A stretch of 64,000 bases of DNA from Natronorubrum texcoconense (GTDB lineage Archaea > Halobacteriota > Halobacteria > Halobacteriales > Natrialbaceae), in NCBI RefSeq assembly GCF_900100335.1, contig NZ_FNFE01000007.1, positions 186,001 to 250,000 of the forward strand, in the 5' to 3' direction. Shown piece by piece: positions 35,249 to 44,066 of the stretch. Position 1 is the first letter of the stretch; every line of letters starts with the position of its first letter. The notes below the pieces were generated by a model. The model made no database searches. It was not told where the DNA came from and saw only the letters and a program-made list of their open reading frames with translations. Both the position numbers and the translations under genes were made by a program.

Positions 35249-35818
35249 TTATTCACCCGCAGCCGCTTCCTGCTTCTCGTGGTCTTCCTCGAGCCAACCG
35301 TGCTTGCCGAGCCCCGGCTGTTTGGCCGTCAGGCCGATCTTCGAGTCGCGCGGGTTGCGCTCGTCGATGCTCTTGGTGACGATCCGTGCGCGGACGGCGT
35401 CTTCGACGCCCAGCGTCCGGTTGGATTCGTTCGAAGCGAGCTGCTGGTTCTCGCCGTCGTAGGCGAGGTACTCGTCGCTGATCTGCGAGACGTGGAGGAG
35501 TCCGTCGACGGGACCGATCCCGACGAAGGCGCCGAACTCGACGACTTCGACGACGGTGCCGTCGACCACTTCCTGCATCTGTGGATCGAACGTGACGGCG
35601 TCGAACGTGGCCTCGTAGTAGACGCCCGGCCGGTTCGGCAGTACCGTCCCTTCACCGATATCGTCGACGTCGGTGACGGAGACGATGCTGCCGACCTCTT
35701 CGTCCATGCGTCCCTCGAGTTTGTCCTGCAGCAGTCGCTTCACGAGGTCCGGCGAAACGTCGCCGAGCTCCTCGGGCGGTACTTCTACCGTGTCCGTTAG
35801 GGTGACCCGCTTGTACAT
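35249..35818 (-). CDS. rpo7: RNA polymerase subunit Rpo7 (E')
   Basis: 189 residues. N-terminal RNP-like tip domain (MYKRVTLTDTVEVPPEELG, then LLQDKLEGRMDEEVGSIVSV) and C-terminal S1 domain (VVDGTVVEVVEFGAFVGIGPVDGLLHVSQI) plus a charged tail. Forms the polymerase stalk with Rpo4 and binds nascent RNA. It starts on the base after the stop of the PIN gene. Confidence 0.95.
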   Translation of the reverse strand: MYKRVTLTDTVEVPPEELGDVSPDLVKRLLQDKLEGRMDEEVGSIVSVTDVDDIGEGTVLPNRPGVYYEATFDAVTFDPQMQEVVDGTVVEVVEFGAFVGIGPVDGLLHVSQISDEYLAYDGENQQLASNESNRTLGVEDAVRARIVTKSIDERNPRDSKIGLTAKQPGLGKHGWLEEDHEKQEAAAGE

Positions 35819-36211
35819 CTATGGTTGAGTGATCGCTAACTTGTTTCTCCCGCGTAATGCAATTACCGGTACGCTCGCCGCGAGTATCCGGTCGCCCAGC
35901 GGACGGTCGTTCGTGACGACGTAGTCGACCCCTCCCTCGCGGGCGAGTTCGACTAACGCGTCGTCGGCGTACGACGCCTCCGTGTCGACGACGAGACAGC
36001 GTTCGGTCGCCAGATCGTGCCCGACGTTCGCGGCCGTCCCTTCGGTGCCGCCCTTCTCGGAGAGGCGTCGAAGTTCTTCCACGACGGCCTGCGGTATCGT
36101 GGGCTCGTACGAATCGACGAGTCGATCGAGTTCGTCGAACAACCGAACGTCGAGTTCGACCGGCATCATGAGGGCACTCGTATCGAGTGCGACCCGCGTC
36201 GGCGTGCTCAT
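35819..36211 (-). CDS. PIN-domain protein, Fcf1/Utp24-like
   Basis: 130 residues. PIN nuclease fold with acidic residues in VALDTSALMMP, IPQAVVEELRRL, SYADDALVELAREG and VVTNDRPLGDRIL. The same protein follows aIF2-gamma in many archaea and resembles the eukaryotic pre-18S rRNA endonuclease Utp24, so an rRNA role is likely; it has no partner antitoxin, unlike the PIN gene at 63130. Sixteen bases follow the stop before the aIF2-gamma... the gene lies directly downstream of aIF2-gamma. Confidence 0.88.
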   Translation of the reverse strand: MSTPTRVALDTSALMMPVELDVRLFDELDRLVDSYEPTIPQAVVEELRRLSEKGGTEGTAANVGHDLATERCLVVDTEASYADDALVELAREGGVDYVVTNDRPLGDRILAASVPVIALRGRNKLAITQP

Positions 36212-36227
36212 TCGTCTTCCGTCGGCG

Positions 36228-37460
36228 TTACTCCGTGAGCGTTCCGAGCCCGATCAGCCGCCAGCGCGCGCCGATGCGGCGGTTGATCGCGATCTTTGCC
36301 CCTGGTTCGGCGGCGACCGGCCGCTTGAGGTTGACCTCGCACTCGCCCTCGCGAGCGCTGGTGACCGCGCCGACGGTCGTCGCCGTCCCGACGGTCATCA
36401 TCAGCGGCTCGCCGGTGCTGATCTCGTCGACCGTCTCGCCGCTTTCGGCGCCGACGACGCGCTCGAGCAGGTCGACCTCCATCGTGAACTCCTGCCACGT
36501 CGGCGGGAGCGACCCCGGCGGACCGGCCAGTCGGCCGGCCAGCGCGTCGCCTTTCGTCAGCGCCGGATCGAGTCCGGTACCGACGCCGAGCAGGCCGCCC
36601 GGGCTGACGGTGTCGACCGTCTCGCCGCCGGCTTGCAGCGAGCGGATCGTCGTCTCGATCGGGACGTACTCGGTTTGGCCCCCCTCTTCGACCTCGCGGC
36701 CGGGTTTGATCTCGATCTCGTCGTCGACCGAGAGCTCGCCCTGCACCAGGCTGCCGCCGAGGACGCCGCCGGCGAGATCCTCGTAGGTCGTCCCTGGCTT
36801 GTTGATGTCGAAACTGCGGGCGACGTGCATCCGCGGATCGGCGTCGGGATCCCGCTCCGGCGTCGGGATCTCCTCCTCGATCGCCTGAATCAGCAGGTCC
36901 ATGTTGACCTCCTGGCCGGCCGAGACGGGAACGACTGGCGCGCCTTCGGCGACCGTCCCTTCGACGAACTCCTGGATCTGCTCGTAGTTGTCTCGAGCCG
37001 TCTCGCTATCGACGAGGTCGACCTTGTTCTGGGCGATGACGATGTTGTCGATGCCGATGATGTCGAGCGCCATCAGGTGCTCTTCGGTCTGGGGCTGTGG
37101 GACGGACTCGCTGGCGCTGACGACCAGCACGGCGCCGTCCATCAGCGAGGCGCCAGAGAGCATCGTCGCCATCAGGGTCTCGTGACCCGGGGCGTCGACG
37201 AACGACACGGTCCGCAGCGGCTCGCTTTCGGAGCCGTCCGGACACTCCTCCTCGACGGTGTAACACTCGGGTTCCTCGGCGCCCTCGCAGTAACGGAACG
37301 TCGCGTCCGCGTAGCCCAGCCTGATGGAGATCCCGCGTTTCATCTCCTCAGAGTGCTGGTCAGTCCAGGAGCCGCTGAGCGCCTGGACTAGCGTCGTCTT
37401 GCCGTGGTCGACGTGACCGACGAGCCCGATGTTCACCTCCGGTTGTTGAGTTCCTGCCAT
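36228..37460 (-). CDS. Translation initiation factor aIF2 gamma subunit
   Basis: 410 residues. GTPase core of the factor that delivers initiator tRNA. G1 [15 protein letters not shown], switch and zinc-knuckle region with [21 protein letters not shown]3 [12 protein letters not shown]4 IAQNKVDLV; then two beta-barrels ([28 protein letters not shown]). It leads the operon aIF2-gamma, PIN, rpo7, spt4, dephospho-CoA kinase, a gene order widespread in archaea. Confidence 0.96.
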   Translation of the reverse strand: MAGTQQPEVNIGLVGHVDHGKTTLVQALSGSWTDQHSEEMKRGISIRLGYADATFRYCEGAEEPECYTVEEECPDGSESEPLRTVSFVDAPGHETLMATMLSGASLMDGAVLVVSASESVPQPQTEEHLMALDIIGIDNIVIAQNKVDLVDSETARDNYEQIQEFVEGTVAEGAPVVPVSAGQEVNMDLLIQAIEEEIPTPERDPDADPRMHVARSFDINKPGTTYEDLAGGVLGGSLVQGELSVDDEIEIKPGREVEEGGQTEYVPIETTIRSLQAGGETVDTVSPGGLLGVGTGLDPALTKGDALAGRLAGPPGSLPPTWQEFTMEVDLLERVVGAESGETVDEISTGEPLMMTVGTATTVGAVTSAREGECEVNLKRPVAAEPGAKIAINRRIGARWRLIGLGTLTE

Positions 37461-37501
37461 AAGACGGTAAGTAATCTTAGGTAGGCCTATCCCCGTGCGC
37501 T

Positions 37502-37508
37502 TGATAAA
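37502..37508 (-). promoter_or_regulatory. TATA box for the aIF2-gamma operon
   Basis: TTTATCA on the minus strand, 41 bases before the ATG at 37460. The spacing allows a short 5' leader, unlike the leaderless genes in this window. Confidence 0.5.
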
Positions 37509-37764
37509 CCTACTGTTCTGCGCTCTCCGGATCGGGGTGACGACGGTTCCTGCAGCGGATCACGGACGTCGCGGTGACTGACTGGACGAGTGACTACTCG
37601 CGTCGAACGCCGACACGAATCGCGTCCGGCATCGGGCACGTTCCTCGCTCGAACCGGTTCCGACGACGAGCGGCGTTTCGATGAGGCTATCAATAGTGCT
37701 CCGTACCCCTCGGGACGCCTCCTAGTTCGTTTTATGCGCGGTTCCGTCCATTCGTCGGCTACGC

Positions 37765-37920
37765 ATGCCCACCATACAGGAGTACCCGCGACTGCTGGTC
37801 GTCTGCGATCGCTGTCGGAGCCCGCTGGTCGCGCGCGAACTGCCGAACGGCACCCTCAGACCGATCGGATCCGGAAAAACGTGTCCGTGTGGCTGCGGCG
37901 AGTTTTCGATCTACGAGTGA
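37765..37920 (+). CDS. 51-residue zinc-ribbon-like protein
   Basis: ATG 37765 to TGA 37918-37920. Reads MPTIQEYPRLLVVCDRCRSP at the start and ends KTCPCGCGEFSIYE. CDRC and CPCGC give the four cysteines of a small zinc ribbon. Third positions are mostly G/C. Function unknown. It is the only gene I see between 37485 and 38077. Confidence 0.68.
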   Translation: MPTIQEYPRLLVVCDRCRSPLVARELPNGTLRPIGSGKTCPCGCGEFSIYE

Positions 37921-38077
37921 ATCGGAGCGGCCGGCACCGTCGAGGACCTCGTCGGACTAAAAGCGTCGGTCTCCACTTCACTGGAGCGGTGATACGCCGC
38001 TTCTCCTTCCGATTACGTGCCGGCCAGTACGGACCGAGAGCGAGAGTCGCACTCGAGAACGCGTAACGGAGCCACTC

Positions 38078-39082
38078 TCACTCTTCGAGTCCCGCTTCGA
38101 TCTCGGTTTCGGCGATCGTGAGACCGATCTCGGCCAGCTGGCGGAGGCTCGAGAGGAGCGGACTGTACAGACACGCGTCGGTCTCACAGCGGGCGTACGC
38201 TCGCTGGGTGAGGTCCTCGAGGCCCTCGTCGACGGCGGCGTGCGCGTCGCTCGCGGCCCGATCCTCGCCCGAGAGGGCGGCCTCGAGCAGCCGCCGGATA
38301 TCGGCCGCGACGGAGTCGATCTCGTCCCGAAGCGCGTCGTCGGGCGGGCCGGACTGATCCAGCGTGACAGCGGCGATTCGGCCCGCGTGGTCGGCGAGCC
38401 GCTCGAGCTGGCGGGCCGTCCGATACTCGCGAAAGGCGACCGTTCGATCGGTCCCCAGTCGGCCGATGTCCCGGACGTCCTCGAGCCCGCGGTGAAAGCC
38501 CCGGCTCACGAACGCGAACAGCCGGTCGACGTCGTCGTCCCGGCTCCGGACTCGTCGCGCGAGTTCGTCGTCGTCACACAGGAGCGCCTCGATCGCGTCG
38601 TCGTACAGCTCGAGCGCGAGTTGGCGCGCCTGGGCGACCGTTTGCGGGAGCGAGACCTCACCGGTGTCGAGCAGGTTTACGACGGTGAGTCGGTCGTCTG
38701 TCGTCTCCTGAATTTCGATGCCGATGAGTCGACCGACGGTTCGCTCGAGTTCCCGCCGCGAGTCGGTCTCGAGATCGGCCACTCCCGTGACGGTGATTCG
38801 ATCGGAGCCCGTCGCGTACGCCGCCCGAACCCGTTGCAACAGCGCTTGCTCGTCGCCGTCCGTCGCGTCGATCGTCACCGATCGATCCCGCCCCGAGACG
38901 TGCTCCGGGGCCGCGATAACCCGGTCGTCGTGCGGATAGAGGTACATCGACATGCCGGACTCGAGGCCCCGCTCGAGGGCCCACTCCTTCGGCAGCGAGA
39001 CGACGAACGTGGAGTTGCCGGTCAGCTGGACCTTTCGCTCGACGGGCTCGAACGACTCGTCGGAAACGGAGTGCTGGCTCAT
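38078..39082 (-). CDS. AbrB-PhoU phosphate regulator, downstream of phoU
   Basis: 334 residues. N-terminal SpoVT/AbrB DNA-binding domain (VQLTGNSTFVVSLPKEWALERGLESGMSMYLY) and a PhoU-like helical domain (ARQLALELYDDAIEALLCDDDEL; ARQLERLADHAGRIAAVTL). Last gene of the pst operon, four bases after phoU. Haloarchaeal proteins of this kind are thought to sense Pst status and act on phosphate genes. A paralogue lies divergently at 44067. Confidence 0.9.
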   Translation of the reverse strand: MSQHSVSDESFEPVERKVQLTGNSTFVVSLPKEWALERGLESGMSMYLYPHDDRVIAAPEHVSGRDRSVTIDATDGDEQALLQRVRAAYATGSDRITVTGVADLETDSRRELERTVGRLIGIEIQETTDDRLTVVNLLDTGEVSLPQTVAQARQLALELYDDAIEALLCDDDELARRVRSRDDDVDRLFAFVSRGFHRGLEDVRDIGRLGTDRTVAFREYRTARQLERLADHAGRIAAVTLDQSGPPDDALRDEIDSVAADIRRLLEAALSGEDRAASDAHAAVDEGLEDLTQRAYARCETDACLYSPLLSSLRQLAEIGLTIAETEIEAGLEE

Positions 39083-39085
39083 CGC

Positions 39086-39763
39086 TCAGTAGATCAGTTC
39101 GTCGTCGTTCTCGACCATGTACAGCGTTCGCGCGGCGATGTTGACCGCGTGGTCGCCGACGCGCTCCAGATCGCGGATCGTCAATAACATCCGCGAGACG
39201 TCGTCGAGGAGCGCTTCGTCCTCGACGCCCTCGACGGCCCCCGTCCCGGCTTCGAGGACGCTCCGAACGACGACCTGGCTCGCGTTCTCACAGAGCGCGT
39301 CGATCTCGTCGTCCAGGGCTGCGATGTCGTGGGTCGTTCCGGGGTCGTCCTCCGCGTAGGCGTCCATCGCCATCTCGACCATCTCGACCGTCTGTGAACC
39401 GATGTAGCCGATGTCGATCTCCGAGTAGCGATCCCGCTCCGCCTGCAAGGTGTACTCGCCGAGGTTGACCGCCAAATCGGCGATCCGCTCGAGATCGGTG
39501 ATGATCTTGAACGAGGCGGCGATAAAGCGAAGATCGCCCGCAACCGGCTGTTGGAGCGCGAACAGCTCGATGCACGTCTGTTCGATCTCGAGGTACAGTT
39601 CGTTGATCTCGTGGTCGCCCGCGATGATCTGCTCGGCGAGTTCGTCGTCTTTCGCCTCGAGAGCCTCGAGCGCTCGCTCGAGTCGGTGACAGACGAGGTC
39701 GCTCATCTCGAGGACGCGGTCGCGCAGTTCGGTGAGTTGCTGTTGGTAGTCGTTTCGTGCCAT
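39086..39763 (-). CDS. phoU: Phosphate signalling protein PhoU
   Basis: 225 residues, two three-helix PhoU repeats: MSDLVCHRLERALEALEAKDDELAEQIIAGDHEINELYLEIEQ and FIAASFKIITDLERIADLAVNLGEY, then the second set ending RMLLTIRDLERVGDHAVNIAARTLY. Couples Pst activity to regulation and limits phosphate uptake. Two bases from pstB. Confidence 0.95.
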   Translation of the reverse strand: MARNDYQQQLTELRDRVLEMSDLVCHRLERALEALEAKDDELAEQIIAGDHEINELYLEIEQTCIELFALQQPVAGDLRFIAASFKIITDLERIADLAVNLGEYTLQAERDRYSEIDIGYIGSQTVEMVEMAMDAYAEDDPGTTHDIAALDDEIDALCENASQVVVRSVLEAGTGAVEGVEDEALLDDVSRMLLTIRDLERVGDHAVNIAARTLYMVENDDELIY

Positions 39764-39765
39764 AG

Positions 39766-40593
39766 TTAGCCGAATTTGCCGGTGATGTAGTCTTCGACGC
39801 GGTCGTGTTCCGGGTCCTCGAAGATCGTCGCGGTGTCGTCGTACTCGACGAGGTTACCCCCGGTGAGAAAGACGGCCGTTTTGTCGGAGATCCGGGCCGC
39901 CTGCTGCATGTTGTGCGTGACGATGACGACCGTGTACTCTTCGGCGAGGTCGGCGATCAGATCCTCGATCTTCGAGGCGGCCACGGGATCGAGTGCGGAC
40001 GTCGGCTCGTCCATCAGGATGACCTCCGGGTCCGGCGCGATGGCGCGGGCGATACAGAGTCGCTGTTGTTGCCCGCCCGAGAGGTCGAGCCCGCTCGAGT
40101 CGAGCTGGTCGTTCACTTCGTCCCACAGCGCCGCAGCCCGCAGCGATTCCTCGACGCGCTCGTCGACGTTCTCGGTCTTCCCCTGGACGGTGAGTCCGTA
40201 GGCAACGTTGTCACGGATCGATTTCGGGAACGGGTTCGGTTTCTGGAACACCATCCCGATCTTTCGGCGTAAGGCGACGGGGTCGACGTCCTCGTCGTAG
40301 ACGTCTTTCCCCTGAAAGGCGAGCGACCCGTCGACCCGGCACGAGGGTATCTGGTCGTTCATTCGATTGATACACCGGAGGAAGGTCGACTTCCCGCAGC
40401 CCGACGGGCCGATGATCGCCGTCACTTTTCGATCGGGGATCTCGATGGTGACGTCGTCGAGCGCTTGCTCCTCGCCGTAGTAGACGTCGAGCTCCTCGGC
40501 TCGGAGGACCGTTTCGTCCGGGATCTCCGAGCGAGCGGTTTCCGCGGCCGATACCTCCGTCGTAATCAGTGAGTCGGATTCGTGTTGTGCCAT
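39766..40593 (-). CDS. pstB: Phosphate ABC transporter ATPase PstB
   Basis: 275 residues. Walker [23 protein letters not shown]-loop region [11 protein letters not shown] (highly typical of PstB), signature [16 protein letters not shown], Walker [14 protein letters not shown] and H-loop [13 protein letters not shown]. Energises phosphate import by PstAC. One base separates it from pstA. Confidence 0.97.
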   Translation of the reverse strand: MAQHESDSLITTEVSAAETARSEIPDETVLRAEELDVYYGEEQALDDVTIEIPDRKVTAIIGPSGCGKSTFLRCINRMNDQIPSCRVDGSLAFQGKDVYDEDVDPVALRRKIGMVFQKPNPFPKSIRDNVAYGLTVQGKTENVDERVEESLRAAALWDEVNDQLDSSGLDLSGGQQQRLCIARAIAPDPEVILMDEPTSALDPVAASKIEDLIADLAEEYTVVIVTHNMQQAARISDKTAVFLTGGNLVEYDDTATIFEDPEHDRVEDYITGKFG

Positions 40594-40594
40594 G

Positions 40595-41512
40595 TTAGTA
40601 CTCTCGTTCGTACCTGTTTCGCACGAAGAACGCGATCCCGTACATTCCGAGCAGGATCGTCATCAGGACCGCGATACCCATCGCAGCGAGGTACTGCAGC
40701 GCCTGCTCGGGAAGGAACGCCCACTCGTAGATCTGCGTCGGCATCGCGCCGAACCGATCGAGCGGGCCGGGAACGTGGCGTAGCCCCCAGATCGTGCCGA
40801 CCATGAGCAGCGGCGCCGTCTCGCCGATCGCACGGGCGAGTGCGAGGATCGTCCCGGTGACGATTCCCGGCATTGCAGAGGGGAGAACGACCCCTCGAAT
40901 CGTTTGCCACTGGGTTGCCCCGGTCGCCAAGGAGCCGTTTCGGACGCCGTCCGGTACCGCTCGCAACGCCTCCTGGCTCGAGACGATGACGATCGGCGTG
41001 ACGAGCAGCGCGAGGGCGAGCGCCCCGGCGATGAGGATCGGTCCCATCCGCATCGCGTTGACGAACACGCCGAGCGCGAGCAGGCCGTAGACGACCGAGG
41101 GAACGCCCGCAAGGTTGGTCAGGTTCGCCTCGATCAGCCGGGTCGTTCGCGTGTCGGGCGCGTACTCCTCGAGGTAGACCGCCGTGCCGACGCCGAAGAA
41201 AAAGGAGAACAGGAGCGTAAAGACGAGCAGCCAAATCGAGCCGACGATCGCGGCGAGGAAGCCGGCCTGGGTCCAGTCGCTCGAGGCCGTCTGCGTGAGG
41301 AACGTCTCGATGCCGATTTCGAAGACGACGATCCCGATCAAGGTATCGAGGATCACGTCGGCGATCAGCAACGCCAGCATGAGCACGCCGAACAGGGAGG
41401 CGCCGACGAGGACGAGGTGAAAGAGCCGGTTCTTTCGCTTCACCCACGTGAGATCGACGTCCGCCGCCCAGTTTCGAGCGGAGCTGTCACCAGCATCCGT
41501 CTCGGTACTCAT
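40595..41512 (-). CDS. pstA: Phosphate ABC transporter permease PstA
   Basis: 305 residues with six membrane helices after a polar N-terminus. The EAA loop contacting PstB is [75 protein letters not shown] is the periplasmic/core helix 3 region. Overlaps pstC by four bases. Confidence 0.95.
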   Translation of the reverse strand: MSTETDAGDSSARNWAADVDLTWVKRKNRLFHLVLVGASLFGVLMLALLIADVILDTLIGIVVFEIGIETFLTQTASSDWTQAGFLAAIVGSIWLLVFTLLFSFFFGVGTAVYLEEYAPDTRTTRLIEANLTNLAGVPSVVYGLLALGVFVNAMRMGPILIAGALALALLVTPIVIVSSQEALRAVPDGVRNGSLATGATQWQTIRGVVLPSAMPGIVTGTILALARAIGETAPLLMVGTIWGLRHVPGPLDRFGAMPTQIYEWAFLPEQALQYLAAMGIAVLMTILLGMYGIAFFVRNRYEREY

Positions 41513-42519
41513 CGGTACACCTCCCGGTAACTCCGTTTAACGTAGTCGTTCACCAGGTTCGCCGCCAGCGTCATGATGAACAGCGCGAGTCCGACGGCAA
41601 ACAGACTCTGGTACTCGACCGAGCCGACGAGCATCGTCGACCGCGTCGAGTCGACCATAAAGGCCGTCATCGTCTGAATTTCGGCTAACGGATTCGTCGT
41701 CAGCCGCGGCGTGACACCTGCGGCGAGCGCGACCGCCATCGTCTCGCCGATCGCTCGCGAGACCGCGAGGATGTACGACGCCATCACGCCGGAGATCGAG
41801 GCGGGGAGAACGACGCTGGTCGAGACCGAAAACTTCGACGCGCCGAGCGCGTACGCACCATTGCGAAGTTCGTCGGGAACCGAGGACATGGCGTCTTCGG
41901 AGATCGACGCCACCATCGGAATGGTCATGATTCCGACGACGATCGCTCCCGACAGCGCGCTGAACCGCCCGACGTCGTAGCCGAAGGCGGCCGCGACCGG
42001 GGCGATTATGTTCGGCGTGATGAACGTCAGCGCGAAGAAGCCGTAAACGATCGTCGGGACCCCGGCCAGCACCTCGAGCGTCGGCTTAAGGTACTTGCGG
42101 GTCCGCGGTCGGGCGTACTCCGAGAGGTAGAGCGCGGTGGCCGTTCCGATCGGGATCGAGACGAACGCCGCACCGACGGTCACGAGCAGCGTTCCTGCCG
42201 CGAGCGGGAGGATGCCGAAGCGCGGGTCGTCCGCGTGAGACGGCCGCCACTCCGTATCGAACAGGAACTCGGTGATGGCGACGCGCTGTTCTGGGAAGAG
42301 TCGGAACTCCGTTACCAGTCCGATCAGCCACTCGTGGAAGCGGACGTCGTAAAAGAAGTTGAACGTGTTGTCGAACAGGACGGCGAAGATCGCCACCGTC
42401 GTCAACACGGTGATGCTCGTACACCCGAACAGGAGCCGACGGATCCGGCGGTCGCGACGCCGATGCGCGTCGGCGTCACCGCCCGTAATTCCCGAGTTCG
42501 GGTCTGTTTCCGTACTCAT
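41509..42519 (-). CDS. pstC: Phosphate ABC transporter permease PstC
   Basis: 336 residues, six membrane helices. EAA loop SEDAMSSVPDELRNGAYALGASKFSVSTSVVLPASISGVMA; LSEYARPRTRKYLKPTLEVLAGVPTIVYGFFAL precedes it. Forms the channel with PstA. Starts 15 bases after the pstS stop. Confidence 0.95.
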   Translation of the reverse strand: MSTETDPNSGITGGDADAHRRRDRRIRRLLFGCTSITVLTTVAIFAVLFDNTFNFFYDVRFHEWLIGLVTEFRLFPEQRVAITEFLFDTEWRPSHADDPRFGILPLAAGTLLVTVGAAFVSIPIGTATALYLSEYARPRTRKYLKPTLEVLAGVPTIVYGFFALTFITPNIIAPVAAAFGYDVGRFSALSGAIVVGIMTIPMVASISEDAMSSVPDELRNGAYALGASKFSVSTSVVLPASISGVMASYILAVSRAIGETMAVALAAGVTPRLTTNPLAEIQTMTAFMVDSTRSTMLVGSVEYQSLFAVGLALFIMTLAANLVNDYVKRSYREVYR

Positions 42520-42534
42520 TGTGGGTAAGTGGTG

Positions 42535-43611
42535 TTACTCGTCGTCTTCATCGTCCGACTCTTCGACTTCGAACTCGTCTTCGCCCGGCTCGCCGCCGAG
42601 CGCCTGGAAGTAGCCGACGCCGCCCCAGCCGAGGGCGTACTGGTTGTCGGCGACTCCTTCCATGATCGAATCCGTGTGCGTGTGAGCGCTGTAATCGGTC
42701 CGAATGGAGCCGATTTCGCCGTTGATCTCCCGGGTAAAGTAGTCGAACGTCCCGGAGTCGCTGTCGCGGCCCCAGAGTTCGATCTCCTCGTCGGGGTAGT
42801 CGTCGTCGATATCGTTCCAGTAGGTGACGTCGGATTCGTACTGCCAGACCGCGTGCAAGTTCTCGATCGAAATCTCGTCCAACCAATCGTTCTCTCCGTG
42901 TTTGACGACCGAAAGTCCGTCCCAGCCGATCTCGTAGTGGCTGTACTCGACGCCGTTTGCCTCGGCGATTTCGGCTTCCTCGTCGAGGATCTCCCGGCTC
43001 GCGCTCTGAACGTCCGAATCGCCCTCGGCGAACGCCTGGAATCCCGCACCCGTTCCCTCGGGGTCGACGAAGACGTTCGCGCCGGGGTATTCGTTCTCGA
43101 AGGACTCGCCGGCCGTGTCCGTCACCGGCGCGACGGTGTTCGACCCCGAGCAGTCGATATCGTCGTCGACGGCGTCGGGATCGGGATCGATGCCGAGGTC
43201 CTCGAGCACCGTATCGAAGGTCTCGATATTTCCGTCTCGAACCTCGTCCGTCGCGGCGTAGTAACCGGCTTCCCGCGAGAAGTCGTGCTGACCTTCGAAG
43301 TAGTGCTGGACGTACGTCGCGAGCGTATCGGGTTTCTCCTCTAAGCTCGCGTGATTGACGTAAATGAAGAGCGGTCGGGTCAGCGGCGAGTAGACGCCGC
43401 TCTCGATGTTCTCCTGCGTCGGGTGGTAGTACTCGCCGTCCTCGTCGCTTTCGACCGCGACTGTCGAGAGCACGGCGTCAGTTTCGGCCTGCCTCTCGAG
43501 GAAACTCGAGCAACCCGCGAGCGCTACGACGCCCGCTGCGCCGGTTCCGACAAGGAAGTTCCGCCGCGATGCGACCCCGGTTCGACCGGTTTCGGACGTG
43601 TTGTCCGTCAT
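42535..43611 (-). CDS. pstS: Phosphate-binding lipoprotein PstS
   Basis: 358 residues from ATG 43611 (a GTG one codon earlier is possible). Tat signal ASRRNFLVGTGAAGVVALAGC ends in lipobox ALAGC, then a substrate-binding protein fold. Phosphate-contact regions: CSGSNTVAPVTDTAGE (the S-G-S-x-T motif), GTGAGFQAFAEGDSDVQSASREI, and RDSDSGTFDYFTREI. Captures phosphate outside the membrane for PstCAB. First gene of the operon pstSCAB-phoU-AbrB/PhoU. Confidence 0.95.
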   Translation of the reverse strand: MTDNTSETGRTGVASRRNFLVGTGAAGVVALAGCSSFLERQAETDAVLSTVAVESDEDGEYYHPTQENIESGVYSPLTRPLFIYVNHASLEEKPDTLATYVQHYFEGQHDFSREAGYYAATDEVRDGNIETFDTVLEDLGIDPDPDAVDDDIDCSGSNTVAPVTDTAGESFENEYPGANVFVDPEGTGAGFQAFAEGDSDVQSASREILDEEAEIAEANGVEYSHYEIGWDGLSVVKHGENDWLDEISIENLHAVWQYESDVTYWNDIDDDYPDEEIELWGRDSDSGTFDYFTREINGEIGSIRTDYSAHTHTDSIMEGVADNQYALGWGGVGYFQALGGEPGEDEFEVEESDDEDDE

Positions 43612-43633
43612 CACCCGGAGGGTAGTCCAGATC

Positions 43634-43640
43634 GTATAAA
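43634..43640 (-). promoter_or_regulatory. TATA box of pstS
   Basis: TTTATAC on the minus strand, 22 bases from ATG 43611; implies a leaderless transcript. Confidence 0.65.
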
Positions 43641-43646
43641 GAGGAT

Positions 43647-43662
43647 ACTATTATCTATATAG
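43647..43662 (-). promoter_or_regulatory. Candidate phosphate-control motif upstream of pstS
   Basis: Minus strand CTATATAGATAATAGT, six bases upstream of the TATA box. It agrees in 12 of 16 positions with CTCTATAGATCCAAGT at 44019-44034, which holds the same place before the divergent gene. A B-recognition or activator site is equally possible. Confidence 0.45.
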
Positions 43663-44018
43663 TTGATCACTGCTCTCGATATATCAGTACGTAACCGCCC
43701 ATAGATCGCAATAGTGATCGATTCTGCCGCGCAATGTAAGCTAGATTTCTGCACATATACGCCATTTACTCCCGCTTTTGACCAGGTTCGGGCTCGAAGT
43801 TCGGGTCGTCTCCGCACCGGGATCATTCGCGGTCGACACGCTTCGAATCGCCCTTCGAACCGCGTTCCGGAGCAACCATCGCTCATTCCTCACTACCCAC
43901 TACTCACTATATATCCCTACGTTCGAGTACGATTATCTGCCGAGAAATACATCTAACTATGACGACTACGTTCGGTATTATAGCTTCTTAGCGCTTTGAA
44001 GCGGAGATAAAAGTTCAC

Positions 44019-44034
44019 CTCTATAGATCCAAGT
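44019..44034 (+). promoter_or_regulatory. Candidate phosphate-control motif upstream of AbrB-PhoU
   Basis: CTCTATAGATCCAAGT, three bases before the TATA box at 44038, matches the pstS motif in 12 of 16 positions. It also lies inside an inverted repeat TTCAC (44014-44018) and GTGAA (44033-44037). Confidence 0.45.
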
Positions 44035-44037
44035 GAA

Positions 44038-44044
44038 TTTATAG
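44038..44044 (+). promoter_or_regulatory. TATA box of the divergent AbrB-PhoU gene
   Basis: TTTATAG, 22 bases before ATG 44067, mirroring the pstS arrangement. Confidence 0.62.
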
Positions 44045-44066
44045 TCCAGGCATAGAAATCCCCTGT

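Larger units (their letters stand above)
43612..44066. other. AT-rich divergent promoter region between pstS and AbrB-PhoU
   Basis: 455 bases without a gene, clearly A+T-richer than its neighbours. Both ends carry a TATA box at the same distance from the start and a shared motif upstream of it (described separately). The centre (43690-44000) has open frames but no start or family features and looks non-coding; it may hold further operator sites. Confidence 0.6.

Noticed and set aside
35819-36211. VapC-type toxin in the aIF2-gamma operon
   Set aside because: No antitoxin partner; conserved archaeal operon position and Fcf1-like sequence point to an RNA-processing PIN protein.
43690-44000. Open frames in the pstS/AbrB-PhoU gap
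   Set aside because: AT-rich, no plausible start or promoter spacing, no domain; better read as regulatory DNA.
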